From JAZKDW01 sp040387375 (lineage in GTDB: Bacteria > Pseudomonadota > Gammaproteobacteria > Burkholderiales > Burkholderiaceae_D): 64,000 bases of DNA. The position numbers and the translations under genes were made by a program. Where the stretch lies: assembly GCA_040387375.1 (NCBI GenBank), contig JAZKDW010000018.1:140869-204868 (forward strand), written 5' to 3'. The first letter of the stretch is position 1; each line of letters starts with the position of its first letter. Below are positions 49,287 to 59,609 of the stretch, piece by piece. The notes under the pieces were generated by a model. That model was not told the origin of the DNA, searched no databases, and saw nothing but the letters and a program-made list of their open reading frames with translations.

Positions 49287-49709
49287 TCAGCGTTTCTGAC
49301 GCAGTCTCTGAATCGCTGCCAGCTGCGCAATTGCCACTGCCAGTTCCGATTGAGCAGCGGCATAGTCGATTTTCGATTCCCTGTTGACCAGGGTTTCTTC
49401 TGCTCGTTTCTTCGCTTCCGCTGCTTTTGCCTCGTCCAGGTCGCCGCCGCGAATCGCGGTGTCGGCCAGTACGGTGACTGCATTCGGTTGCACTTCAAGA
49501 ATGCCGCCAGCAACAAAGACAAACTCGTCTTCTGCCTGACCAGCCACCTTGATGCGCACTGCACCCGGCCTGATGCGCGTGATCAACGGCGTGTGCCTGG
49601 GATAAATTCCCAACTCACCCGACTCGCCCGGCAACGCGACGAATTCCGCTTCGCCAGAGAAGATGAGCGATTCAGCGGAGACCACGTCAACGTGAATAGT
49701 GTTTGCCAT
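49287..49709 (-). CDS. atpC: ATP synthase F1 epsilon subunit
   Basis: A 140-residue epsilon subunit of the central stalk. The N-terminal beta-sandwich ('IHVDVVSAESLIFSGEAEFV', 'GELGIYPRHTPLITRIRPGA') and the C-terminal helical hairpin ('EAKAAEAKKRAEETLVNRES') are complete, so it can inhibit ATPase activity. It is the last gene of the leftward operon, 88 bp after atpD. Confidence 0.96.
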   Translation of the reverse strand: MANTIHVDVVSAESLIFSGEAEFVALPGESGELGIYPRHTPLITRIRPGAVRIKVAGQAEDEFVFVAGGILEVQPNAVTVLADTAIRGGDLDEAKAAEAKKRAEETLVNRESKIDYAAAQSELAVAIAQLAAIQRLRQKR

Positions 49710-49797
49710 GTTAGAACCTTATTTCGTTCATCGAAAAACCGCTACGGACCGCAGGGTCCGCGTGCCGCACTGCGCACGCGAACTGCCTGCCGGGCGA

Positions 49798-51198
<1,401 letters not shown>

Positions 51199-51262
51199 TT
51201 TCGTTCCTTCAATAAGAAAATTTAAATTCGTTTTGACGCAGCTGCGTCACGCATCTGTGTAA

Positions 51263-52132
51263 CTAAACCGCAGCCGCACCGGCGACGATCTCGGAAAGCT
51301 CTTTGGTAATTGCTGCCTGGCGTGTCTTGTTATAGATCAGCTTCAACTCACCAATCACGCTGCCTGCATTATCGGAAGCCGACTTCATGGCGACCATACG
51401 GGCAGATTGTTCGGATGCGAGATTTTCGGCGACGGCCTGATAAATCAGCGCCTCGACATAACGCACCAGCAGTTCGTCAATCACGGACTGTGCATCGGGC
51501 TCGTAAATGTAATCCCACGAGTGATTGCCTTTATCGCCCTGCAGCTTGTCGGACGACAGCGGCAGCAACTGCTCCAGCACCGGCTCCTGCTTCATCGTGT
51601 TGATGAATCGGGTATAGACCAGATAGACGGCGTCCAGCTTGCCTTCCTGATATGCATCGAGCAGCACCTTGACCGGACCGATCAGCTTTTCCAGATGCGG
51701 CGTATCACCGATCTGGATGGCGTGCGAAACAACCCGCGCGCCGATACGGTTCAGGAAACCCAAACCCTTGTTGCCGATCGCAACCGCTTCCGTCTTGACG
51801 CCCTGCCCGTCGAGTTCACGCAGTTTGGTCGTCAGGAGCCGCAAAGCATTGGTGTTCAAGCCGCCGCACAAGCCTTTGTCGGTGGTGACAACAATGATGC
51901 CAACGGTCTTTGCCTTGTCCTGCTTGACCAGAAAAGGATGCGTGTACTCCGGATTGGCTTGCGCCAGATTGGAGGCGATATTACGAATCTTGTCACTGTA
52001 GGGACGAGCCGCCCGCATCCGCTCCTGCGCCTTGCGCATCTTGGATGCGGCGACCATTTCCATCGCCTTGGTGATCTTCTTCGTATTTTCTACGCTCTTG
52101 ATCTTGCCACGTATCTCTTTACCTACAGCCAT
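51263..52132 (-). CDS. atpG: ATP synthase F1 gamma subunit
   Basis: A 289-residue rotor subunit. Paired terminal helices are visible: 'MAVGKEIRGKIKSVENTKKI' and 'TKAMEMVAASKMRKAQERMR' at the N-terminus and 'IGELKLIYNKTRQAAITKEL' at the C-terminus, which form the coiled-coil shaft. It lies 27 bp after atpA. Confidence 0.97.
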   Translation of the reverse strand: MAVGKEIRGKIKSVENTKKITKAMEMVAASKMRKAQERMRAARPYSDKIRNIASNLAQANPEYTHPFLVKQDKAKTVGIIVVTTDKGLCGGLNTNALRLLTTKLRELDGQGVKTEAVAIGNKGLGFLNRIGARVVSHAIQIGDTPHLEKLIGPVKVLLDAYQEGKLDAVYLVYTRFINTMKQEPVLEQLLPLSSDKLQGDKGNHSWDYIYEPDAQSVIDELLVRYVEALIYQAVAENLASEQSARMVAMKSASDNAGSVIGELKLIYNKTRQAAITKELSEIVAGAAAV

Positions 52133-52159
52133 GCTAACTCCTTCAAGCCGCCGTTAAGA

Positions 52160-53701
52160 TCAGTACGCTGCGGATTTTTTGAAATCAGCAACCGCGGCGG
52201 CCAGTGCAACTTCGCCATCTTTATCGAGTTGCTTGGTTTCTTCAATCTTCTGGAGCAGCGCAGCGTGGCTGGTTTTCATGTAGCCATGCAGACCTGCTTC
52301 AAACGGCAGCACTTTCTTGACTTCGACATCGTCCAGATAACCCTTGTTGACCGCGAACAGCGAGACGGCCATCAGCGAAATCGGCAACGGTGAATATTGC
52401 GCCTGCTTGAGCAACTCGGTCACACGGGCACCGCGTTCCAGTTGCTTGCGGGTCGATTCATCGAGGTCGGAAGCGAACTGCGCGAACGCAGCCAATTCAC
52501 GATACTGCGCCAGATCGGTACGGATACCGCCGGACAGGTTTTTGATGACCTTGGTCTGGGCTGCGCCACCGACTCGCGACACCGAAATACCGGCGTTAAT
52601 CGCAGGACGAATACCGGCGTTGAACAGCGATGTTTCCAGGAAGATCTGGCCGTCGGTAATCGAAATCACGTTGGTCGGCACGAATGCGGACACGTCGCCA
52701 GCCTGGGTTTCAATGATCGGCAATGCGGTCAGCGAACCGGTTTTACCTTTGACTGCGCCGTTGGTGAATTTCTCGACATAATCGGGATTCACGCGTGCTG
52801 CACGTTCCAGCAGACGGGAGTGGAGGTAGAACACGTCGCCAGGATAGGCTTCGCGGCCCGGTGGGCGGCGCAGCAGCAACGATACCTGACGATAGGCCAC
52901 GGCTTGCTTGGACAGATCGTCATACACGATCAGCGCATCTTCACCGCGGTCGCGGAAATATTCGCCCATTGCGCAGCCGGAATAGGCCGACACGTATTGC
53001 ATCGCAGCCGATTCGGAAGCGGAAGCGGCGACAACGATCGTGTATTCCATGGCACCATGCAGTTCGAGCGAGCGCACGATGTTTTTGATCGTCGATGCTT
53101 TCTGGCCGATCGCAACATAGATACAGACCATGCCCTGGCCTTTTTGATTGATGATCGCGTCAATCGCCACCGCCGACTTGCCGGTTTGACGATCGCCAAT
53201 GATCAGCTCGCGCTGACCACGGCCGATAGGCACCATCGCATCAATCGACTTCAGGCCGGTCTGCATCGGCTGTGACACCGATTGACGGGCAATAACGCCA
53301 GGCGCGATCTTTTCGATCGGCGCGGTCAGTTTTGCATTGACTGGTCCTTTGCCATCGATCGGCTGGCCGAGCGCATTGACAACGCGGCCAAGCAGTTCAG
53401 GTCCGATCGGCACTTCCAGAATACGGCCGGTACATTTGACCGTGTCGCCTTCGGAGATGTGCTCGTAATCGCCCAGAATAACGGAGCCGACCGAGTCACG
53501 CTCGAGGTTCAGCGCGAGGCCAAAAGTATTGCCTGGGAATTCCAGCATCTCGCCCTGCATCACGTCGGACAGACCATGGATACGGCAGATACCATCGGAC
53601 ACGGAGATGACCGTGCCTTGATTGCGAATCTCAGCGGTGTCGCCAAGGCCCTGGATGCGGCTCTTGATCAGTTCGCTGATTTCAGACGGGTTGAGTTGCA
53701 T
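52160..53701 (-). CDS. atpA: ATP synthase F1 alpha subunit
   Basis: A 513-residue non-catalytic subunit. The P-loop is 'IIGDRQTGKSAVAIDAIINQ' (GDRQTGKS), the arginine finger region follows in 'INAGISVSRVGGAAQTKVIK', and the N-terminus 'LNPSEISELIKSRIQGL' contacts the delta subunit. It lies 54 bp downstream of atpH. Confidence 0.98.
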   Translation of the reverse strand: MQLNPSEISELIKSRIQGLGDTAEIRNQGTVISVSDGICRIHGLSDVMQGEMLEFPGNTFGLALNLERDSVGSVILGDYEHISEGDTVKCTGRILEVPIGPELLGRVVNALGQPIDGKGPVNAKLTAPIEKIAPGVIARQSVSQPMQTGLKSIDAMVPIGRGQRELIIGDRQTGKSAVAIDAIINQKGQGMVCIYVAIGQKASTIKNIVRSLELHGAMEYTIVVAASASESAAMQYVSAYSGCAMGEYFRDRGEDALIVYDDLSKQAVAYRQVSLLLRRPPGREAYPGDVFYLHSRLLERAARVNPDYVEKFTNGAVKGKTGSLTALPIIETQAGDVSAFVPTNVISITDGQIFLETSLFNAGIRPAINAGISVSRVGGAAQTKVIKNLSGGIRTDLAQYRELAAFAQFASDLDESTRKQLERGARVTELLKQAQYSPLPISLMAVSLFAVNKGYLDDVEVKKVLPFEAGLHGYMKTSHAALLQKIEETKQLDKDGEVALAAAVADFKKSAAY

Positions 53702-53755
53702 ACAAACTCCTAATAATATTCTCTGTGCTTACGCTAGGGGCTTCAGACCGCCAAA

Positions 53756-54289
53756 TTACGCAGCTAAAGCAACGTGCATCTGTTGCAGCTTGGCGCGTAC
53801 CGATGTGTCGAGCACTTCATCGCCGACTACAACACGGACGCCACCAATCAACGAACTGCTCACGGTCACCGATGGATTCAACTTGCGGCCGAACTTCTTT
53901 TCCAACGTCGCGACCAACTCTTCCAACTGCGTGTTAGACAATTCAAACGCGCTGTAGATTTCCGCATCCGCGGCGCCTTCGTCTGCGTTTTTCAACGTGT
54001 GGAATTGGACACCGATTTCCGGCAACAGCGGTATACGGCCATTGTGGATCAGCATGCTGACGAAGTTTTCAGCTTCGGCGTTGAGCGGCGATTTGAGCAG
54101 GGCCAAAAATGTTTCGACAACCTGCTGATCAGACACGTTCGGGTTGTGCGCCAGCGCCTGGACATCCGGATGAGCCGCAACCTGCGCCATTTCGGAAACA
54201 AGGTCGGACCAGGCCGGCAAATTGCCGTCTTTGGCCACGCGGTACAGCGCTTCTGCGTAAGGGCGAGCAATCGTTGCGAGTTCAGCCAT
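53756..54289 (-). CDS. atpH: ATP synthase F1 delta subunit
   Basis: A 177-residue delta subunit. The N-terminal helical domain begins 'MAELATIARPYAEALYRVAK', and the C-terminal part has 'LEELVATLEKKFGRKLNPSV' followed by 'SLIGGVRVVVGDEVLDTSVR', the conserved family tail. It joins F1 to the b subunits of the peripheral stalk. A 2-bp gap separates it from atpF. Confidence 0.96.
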   Translation of the reverse strand: MAELATIARPYAEALYRVAKDGNLPAWSDLVSEMAQVAAHPDVQALAHNPNVSDQQVVETFLALLKSPLNAEAENFVSMLIHNGRIPLLPEIGVQFHTLKNADEGAADAEIYSAFELSNTQLEELVATLEKKFGRKLNPSVTVSSSLIGGVRVVVGDEVLDTSVRAKLQQMHVALAA

Positions 54290-54291
54290 GA

Positions 54292-54762
54292 TTACAACTC
54301 TGTTTTCAGTTGATTCAACAAGTCGGCATGAGCGGCCGCATTGACTTCACGCCTGAGGATTTGCTCGGCGCCTTTGACCGCGAGGGTCGCAACTTCGCCA
54401 CGCAATGTTTCACGCGCTTTGTTCACTTGCTGTTCCGCGTCATCCTTGGCAGCGGCAAGAATGCGCGCGGCTTCGTCTGTTGCAGTTTTTTTGGCTTCTT
54501 CGATGATGCCCAGGGCGCGCTTCTCAGCGTCGCCAATGCGCTTCTGGCCTTCGTCACGTGCGGTTGCGAGTTCTGCCTGCGCGCGTTTTTCAGCGGCAGC
54601 CATTTCTGCTTTACCACGATCAGCGGCAGCCAGGCCATCCGTAATCTTCTGTGCGCGCTCGTCGAGCGCTTTCATCAGCGGCGGCCACACGAATTTCATC
54701 GTGAAGAGCGCGAGGATGAAGAAGACCACGAACTGCGCAAACAATGTTGCATTTAAGTTCAC
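54292..54762 (-). CDS. atpF: ATP synthase F0 b subunit
   Basis: A 156-residue peripheral-stalk subunit. One N-terminal membrane helix ('LFAQFVVFFILALFTMKFVW', 7–26) is followed by a long charged coiled coil, with 'KADRGKAEMAAAEKRAQAEL'-like heptads, ending at 'NQLKTEL'. A single b gene means a homodimer. It lies 76 bp after atpE. Confidence 0.96.
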   Translation of the reverse strand: MNLNATLFAQFVVFFILALFTMKFVWPPLMKALDERAQKITDGLAAADRGKAEMAAAEKRAQAELATARDEGQKRIGDAEKRALGIIEEAKKTATDEAARILAAAKDDAEQQVNKARETLRGEVATLAVKGAEQILRREVNAAAHADLLNQLKTEL

Positions 54763-54838
54763 GGTAATTTCCTTCTCAGAATAACGTGTGCCGAACCATC
54801 AGGTCCGGCAAAATGAGAACAGGCGATGAAGCCCCGAA

Positions 54839-55081
54839 TTAACCAGCAAACGGATTGGCGAACGCGAACATCATCGCGATACCAACACCGATCAGGAACG
54901 CCGCGTCGATCAGACCTGCCAACAGGAACATCTTGGTTTGCAGGGTGTTCATCAGCTCTGGCTGGCGTGCGGAAGCTTCAATGAACTTGCCGCCCATGAT
55001 ACCGATACCGATACATGCGCCGATAGCGCCCAGACCAATAATCAAACCACAAGCCAATGCAACAAAAGCGACGTTAGTCAT
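54839..55081 (-). CDS. atpE: ATP synthase F0 c subunit
   Basis: An 80-residue proteolipid with two membrane helices joined by the polar loop 'ARQPE'. The ion-carrying carboxylate is D59 in 'LAGLIDAAFLIGVG'. The absence of the sodium-binding Gln/Glu-Ser-Thr set suggests proton coupling. The ring drives rotation of gamma. Confidence 0.97.
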   Translation of the reverse strand: MTNVAFVALACGLIIGLGAIGACIGIGIMGGKFIEASARQPELMNTLQTKMFLLAGLIDAAFLIGVGIAMMFAFANPFAG

Positions 55082-55153
55082 GAAAACTCCTTAGATATAG
55101 TCAAAAGATTAAAACCAAAATACTGCGAAAACTGCACTTACAACAAAGCTGAA

Positions 55154-56005
55154 TCAGTGACTTTCATGCGCCTGGCCGACATACACCATCGTCAGCATCA
55201 TGAAAATAAATGCCTGTAACACTACAATCAGAATATGGAAGATCGCCCAGACTGAACCGGCAACCACTTGCATGCCGAAACCCCACCAGGTAGCGGTCGA
55301 GCCAAGCAGTGCGATCAACAGGAAGATCAGTTCGCCGGCATACATGTTGCCGAACAGTCGCATGCCAAGTGATACGGTCTTGGCGACGAATTCAATGATG
55401 TTCAAACCAAGATTTGGCAGCCACAGCAGCGGATGGGCGCCGAAGGGCGCGCAAAAAAGTTCATGAACAAAGCCGCCCAGACCCTTGATCTTGACGTTGT
55501 AATAGATCATCAGCGCGAACACACCGAGCGCCATGCCGAGCGTGCCATTCAGGTCGGCGGTTGGCACCAGACGGTGATGGGGAATATGGAAATGCAGACC
55601 CAGCTTGTCGAACAGCAGATTCAGCGCAGCAGCCCAGTCGACCGGGAGGAAATCGAGCGCGTTCATCAAAAGTACCCAGACAAATACTGTCAGGGCGAGC
55701 GGCGCGATGAATTTGCGATTGCCGTGGATAATGGCCTTGGACTGGTCTTCAACCATCTCGACCAGGATCTCGACTGCCGCCTGGAAGCGGCCCGGGACGC
55801 CAGAGGTGGCGCGACGCGCAGCCATGAACATGAAGATCGATCCAAGCACACCGACCACGACCGACCAGAAAATCGTGTCCAGATTGATGATGGAAAAATC
55901 GATGATCTTGCTCTGCGGGGACGACGACAAATGACTCAGATGTCCAACGATATACTCAGAGGCGGTTGGTGCGTGCGCCGCGCCTGCAGCCAGTTCAGTT
56001 GCCAT
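55154..56005 (-). CDS. atpB: ATP synthase F0 a subunit
   Basis: A 283-residue membrane subunit that forms the proton half-channels with the c-ring. Five or six membrane segments are visible. The essential arginine lies in 'AKTVSLGMRLFGNMYAGELI', and the C-terminus has 'AIFHILIVVLQAFIFMMLTM' followed by 'VYVGQAHE'. It begins 1 bp after the atpI stop, so the two are tightly coupled. Confidence 0.97.
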   Translation of the reverse strand: MATELAAGAAHAPTASEYIVGHLSHLSSSPQSKIIDFSIINLDTIFWSVVVGVLGSIFMFMAARRATSGVPGRFQAAVEILVEMVEDQSKAIIHGNRKFIAPLALTVFVWVLLMNALDFLPVDWAAALNLLFDKLGLHFHIPHHRLVPTADLNGTLGMALGVFALMIYYNVKIKGLGGFVHELFCAPFGAHPLLWLPNLGLNIIEFVAKTVSLGMRLFGNMYAGELIFLLIALLGSTATWWGFGMQVVAGSVWAIFHILIVVLQAFIFMMLTMVYVGQAHESH

Positions 56006-56006
56006 G

Positions 56007-56345
56007 TCAGTGCCTAAACAATAAGATTATGTAACTTTTCAGTGCCACGATGAACCCGGCGATCAGCGCCAGCCAGTTCAAATCACGGTACAGCCATGCG
56101 ATCGCGCCCAGGAGCGCCAACGTCAATGCAATCTTGATAAACTCACCGATGAAAAACGACATCGGGTTGGCGCCTCCGGCTTTTTGCGCATTGGCGAATA
56201 GACGCAGCGCAAACAAGCCATTCGGTACCACACAACATAATCCACCCAGCAGCGCCGACAACAGCGCGGGCATTCCACCAATCAGGCCGGCGATCGCGCT
56301 GGCGATGACCGTAGTCGCAAGTTGCAAAAGGACGAGGTGCAGCAT
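56007..56345 (-). CDS. atpI: ATP synthase assembly protein AtpI
   Basis: A 112-residue protein with four predicted membrane helices ('LVLLQLATTVIASAIAGLIG', 'LGGLCCVVPNGLFALRLFAN', 'FIKIALTLALLGAIAWLYRD', 'LIAGFIVALKSYIILLF'), the usual AtpI pattern. AtpI helps assemble the c-ring. It is the first gene of the operon. Confidence 0.9.
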   Translation of the reverse strand: MLHLVLLQLATTVIASAIAGLIGGMPALLSALLGGLCCVVPNGLFALRLFANAQKAGGANPMSFFIGEFIKIALTLALLGAIAWLYRDLNWLALIAGFIVALKSYIILLFRH

Positions 56346-56455
56346 ACTTGTCCAAATTCGTGCAAGCCGTGGAAGCTCTCGCGAGCAACCGGTACGGACC
56401 GTGGTGAATGCCAGGTGGTGCGTTGGGATGGAGTGTGTTCTTGTAAAGCCACGGG

Positions 56456-56485
56456 ATTATAAGTGCTTTCCATCTTGCTCGTCAA
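56456..56485 (-). promoter_or_regulatory. Probable sigma-70 promoter of the atp operon
   Basis: On the minus strand TTGACG (56485–56480) is followed after 18 bp by TATAAT (56461–56456), 111 bp before the atpI ATG. The -10 box is perfect and the -35 box deviates at one base. Confidence 0.75.
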
Positions 56486-56570
56486 ACGTTTGCTTCGGCG
56501 CAATTCCAGGGCGCCAAGATAATCAGTCTGTCAAAACCTTTTGAACCGCGCGCCGGAAAATAAGTGCCAA

Positions 56571-57464
56571 TTATCCGCGCAGTTTTGCAATTACGCCATC
56601 GAGCGCGTCAAGGCTGGCAAAATCAATGGTTAACTGTCCCTTGTTTTTTGCGCCCATTTTTATGACAACGGTTGCGGCCAAGGCGTCAGACAATTCTTCT
56701 TCCAGCCGGAGGATGTCGCGAGACTTGTCCTTTCCTGCCGGGCGCGCTCTCCCCTCCTCGGCTTGCTCATTGGTGGTGCGGATAACCAACTTTTCCGCCT
56801 CCCTTACCGACAGGCGTTTTGCGACAATCTGGTTTGCCAGCGTAATTTGCATCGCCGCGTCCATGGGCAGCAAAGCCCGCGCATGACCCATGTCGATATC
56901 ACTTGCCATCAACATCATTTGTACCGGCTTGGCCAGATTCAACAGCCGCAGCAGGTTTGATACGGCGCTGCGCGAGCGGCCGACGGCGCTGGCGGCCTGT
57001 TCATGGGTGAAGTCGAAATCGGAAATCAGCCGATGTATGCCTTGCGCTTCTTCCAGCGGATTGAGGTCTTCGCGCTGGATATTCTCAATCAATGCCATTG
57101 CGGCGGCAGCCTGGTCATCGACCGCCTTGACCAGCACCGGCACTTCCGTCAGGCCGGCGATCTGGGCCGCGCGGAAGCGTCGTTCGCCGGCGATGATTTC
57201 ATAACGCTCGGCGCCATTGTGGGACGCGATCGGACGCACCAGGATTGCCTGCAGCAGGCCTTGCGCCTTGATTGATTCCGCCAGTTCATTGAGCGCGCCC
57301 TCGTCCATGCGTGTGCGCGGCTGATATTTTCCGGCCTGCAGTGCGGTGACATTGAGTACGGACGGTGCGCCCGGCACAGCGGGTGCGGCGTCGCTGAAAT
57401 GGGAGGAGCCGCCAAGCAGCGCGTCGAGGCCGCGGCCCAGACCTTTGGGTTTTTTCGTTACCAT
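56571..57464 (-). CDS. parB: Chromosome partitioning protein ParB
   Basis: A 297-residue ParB/Spo0J-type protein. It begins 'MVTKKPKGLGRGLDALLGGS', the ParA-contacting N-terminus. The CTP-binding ParB/Srx fold shows 'ERYEIIAGERRFRAAQIAGL' (GERRxRA motif) and 'ENIQREDLNPLEEAQG'. The HTH is 'DFTHEQAASAVGRSRSAVSN', and the C-terminal dimer domain follows. It loads on parS (61637 and 61696) and slides as a clamp. An ATG five codons upstream (57479) is the alternative start. Confidence 0.97.
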   Translation of the reverse strand: MVTKKPKGLGRGLDALLGGSSHFSDAAPAVPGAPSVLNVTALQAGKYQPRTRMDEGALNELAESIKAQGLLQAILVRPIASHNGAERYEIIAGERRFRAAQIAGLTEVPVLVKAVDDQAAAAMALIENIQREDLNPLEEAQGIHRLISDFDFTHEQAASAVGRSRSAVSNLLRLLNLAKPVQMMLMASDIDMGHARALLPMDAAMQITLANQIVAKRLSVREAEKLVIRTTNEQAEEGRARPAGKDKSRDILRLEEELSDALAATVVIKMGAKNKGQLTIDFASLDALDGVIAKLRG

Positions 57465-57513
57465 GTTCTTTAGACTCATTTCATCAATATCAACGGGAGC
57501 GAGCAGCGTTTGT

Positions 57514-58284
57514 TTACAGGGTCTCGATCCGGCCGACCATCTCGGCGCCGAACGCGATATAGGCTTGCGCGCCTTTTGACGCCGGATCGAAGTTAACGCC
57601 CGGCATGCCGTAGGACGGCGCCTCGGCCAGACGCACATTGCGCGGAATGATGGTCTTGAAGACCTTGTCGCCGAAGTGCTGTTCGAGCTGCGCGGAGACC
57701 TGCTGCGACAAGGTCATGCGCGGGTCGAACATTACCCTGAGCAGACCGATGATTTTCAAATCGGGATTGAGGTTTTTATGCACCTTCTTGATCGTGTTGA
57801 CCAGGTCCGACAAACCTTCCAGCGCATAATATTCGCACTGCATTGGAATGATGACACCATGCGCTGCGCACAAACCGTTCAGGGTCAGCATCGATAGTGC
57901 CGGCGGGCAGTCGATGAGCATGAAGTCATACTCCGCATCGACGGCTGCCAGCGCGTCCTTCAAACGGTTTTCACGATTATCGAGCTGGACCATCTCGACC
58001 TCGGCGCCCGCCAGTTCGCGATTGGCCGGTAGCACATCGAACTTGCCGGTTTCCGAGGTCTTGCGTGCCTCCCTGACATCGGACATGCCGAGTAACACTT
58101 CGTATATGGATGCGGTGAGTTCGGCCTTGTTGATTCCCGCCCCCATGGTGGCATTGCCCTGCGGATCGAGATCAACCAGCAGCACACGCTGTTTCAGTTG
58201 AGCGAGGCCTGCGGCGAGGTTGACAGCAGTGGTGGTTTTGCCGACGCCACCTTTTTGATTCGCAACGCAAAATATTTTGGCCAT
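57514..58284 (-). CDS. parA: Chromosome partitioning ATPase ParA
   Basis: A 256-residue ParA with the deviant Walker A 'CVANQKGGVGKTTTAVNLAA' (KGGVGKTT, residues 11–18), Walker A' 'LVDLDPQGNATMG', and Walker B 'YDFMLIDCPPALSMLT'. The short N-terminus without an HTH marks it as the chromosomal (Soj) type. It moves ParB–parS complexes. It lies 49 bp before parB and 7 bp after the LysE-family gene. Confidence 0.97.
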   Translation of the reverse strand: MAKIFCVANQKGGVGKTTTAVNLAAGLAQLKQRVLLVDLDPQGNATMGAGINKAELTASIYEVLLGMSDVREARKTSETGKFDVLPANRELAGAEVEMVQLDNRENRLKDALAAVDAEYDFMLIDCPPALSMLTLNGLCAAHGVIIPMQCEYYALEGLSDLVNTIKKVHKNLNPDLKIIGLLRVMFDPRMTLSQQVSAQLEQHFGDKVFKTIIPRNVRLAEAPSYGMPGVNFDPASKGAQAYIAFGAEMVGRIETL

Positions 58285-58291
58285 GGTTTTT

Positions 58292-58918
58292 TTAGTTGGA
58301 GGTCAATTTGATGCCAAAGCCGATCAGGAAAACGCCGGCAGCACGATGAGCGAATTTGGAAATCACCGGGTTACGCTTCAGTTTTCCGGCCAATGCATTT
58401 ACCACGATGACGAATGTAAAACAAAAGAAGATGGTCAGCAAACTGACCGTGATCGCCATCGCCACCAAGGTTAATGTACCGAGATGGGTGGCAGGATCAA
58501 TGAAAAGCGGAAAGAAGGCCATGTAAAACACAATGGCTTTCGGATTCAGCAAGGTAATCAGAAATCCGCGGCGAAAGTGCGCGCCAGTCGGGCGCATGTC
58601 ACATCCATCGCCCGTTTCGCCCACCTCGCCCACCTTCATGCGCCACAGTGTCACACCAATGTAGATCAGATAAAAGGCGCCACCATACTGCAATGCCTTG
58701 AATGCCATCGGATGGGCTTTCAATAACGCCGCGACACCAAGAGCCGCCAGCAGCATATGGACCCAGTCACCGGTCACTACGCCCAGCGTACTGGCAAATC
58801 CGGCCCGGATGCCCCCCTGCCCGGTTGCGGCGAGCACACCCAGCAAGCCTGGTCCCGGGATCGCCAGAAAGACGAGGACTGCGACCATGAAGCCTGGATA
58901 ATTCTGGATGCCGAACAT
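58292..58918 (-). CDS. LysE/RhtB-family amino-acid exporter
   Basis: A 208-residue membrane protein with about six membrane helices. The N-terminal signature 'VLVFLAIPGPGLLGVLAATG' (IPGPG) and the following 'GIRAGFASTLGVVTGDWVHM' (GxxxGxxxG-type helix) identify the LysE/RhtB superfamily. 'GFLITLLNPKAIVFYMAFFP' (NPKA) is also typical. The exported substrate is unknown. It is embedded between rsmG (12 bp) and parA (7 bp), an unexpected passenger in the partition cluster. Confidence 0.94.
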   Translation of the reverse strand: MFGIQNYPGFMVAVLVFLAIPGPGLLGVLAATGQGGIRAGFASTLGVVTGDWVHMLLAALGVAALLKAHPMAFKALQYGGAFYLIYIGVTLWRMKVGEVGETGDGCDMRPTGAHFRRGFLITLLNPKAIVFYMAFFPLFIDPATHLGTLTLVAMAITVSLLTIFFCFTFVIVVNALAGKLKRNPVISKFAHRAAGVFLIGFGIKLTSN

Positions 58919-58930
58919 GTGGTCTTTTCC

Positions 58931-59599
58931 TTAGCGTCCTGCGGCTCTTTCGATAAAAACCAGATGGCGTTCGGCCGCCATGGTCGGCACGCTCAGATGC
59001 CGGACTTCCCGCACCGTCCATCCTTCGGGCAAACGCGCCACTTCATCGTCCGGCGCGACGCCTTTCATCGCAATGAATTGCCCGCCCTCTTCCAGCAAAT
59101 GGGACGACCAGATGATGAAATCCGATAAGTCGGCAAAAGCGCGCGAGGTAATGACGTCGAATTTTTGCGCTGTCTGCAACTGCTCGACCCGGGCCGTATG
59201 CACCGTGACATTGGCAAGGCTCAATTCAGCTTTTACCTGGGTCAGGAAGGCAGTTTTCTTATGTACGGTGTCGACCATCGACACCCGCATTGCAGGCTGC
59301 GCTTCCGCGGCCCAGATCGCCAGCACCATGCCTGGCAAACCGCCGCCGGCACCCACATCCAGTACGTTTTTTGCACCGCTGAACGCAGACACGGCAGCAA
59401 GTGAATCGAGCAGATGCTGCGTGACCATTTGCGCCGGGTCACGCACGGCGGTAAGGTTATAAGTAGCATTCCATTTTGACAACAAAGCGAGAAAGTCGAT
59501 CAATCGGGTGATCTGCTTTTCGCTCAAGGCCAATTTTAATGCTACGGCACCCTCGCTCAACGCGTGTGTCAACGCGGCGCGGTCAAATTCTTTTGTCAC
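58931..59599 (-). CDS. rsmG: 16S rRNA (guanine527-N7)-methyltransferase RsmG
   Basis: A 222-residue SAM-methyltransferase. 'FLALLSKWNATYNLTAVRDP' is the family N-terminus, 'NVLDVGAGGGLPGMVLAIWA' the SAM-binding motif, and 'FDVITSRAFADLSDFIIWSS' the catalytic part. It methylates G527 in 16S rRNA. I start at the GTG at 59599 (VTKEFDRAAL), which has GAGGA upstream and lies 10 bp after the mnmG stop. Confidence 0.95.
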   Translation of the reverse strand: MTKEFDRAALTHALSEGAVALKLALSEKQITRLIDFLALLSKWNATYNLTAVRDPAQMVTQHLLDSLAAVSAFSGAKNVLDVGAGGGLPGMVLAIWAAEAQPAMRVSMVDTVHKKTAFLTQVKAELSLANVTVHTARVEQLQTAQKFDVITSRAFADLSDFIIWSSHLLEEGGQFIAMKGVAPDDEVARLPEGWTVREVRHLSVPTMAAERHLVFIERAAGR

Positions 59600-59609
59600 T
59601 GGCCGGTCC

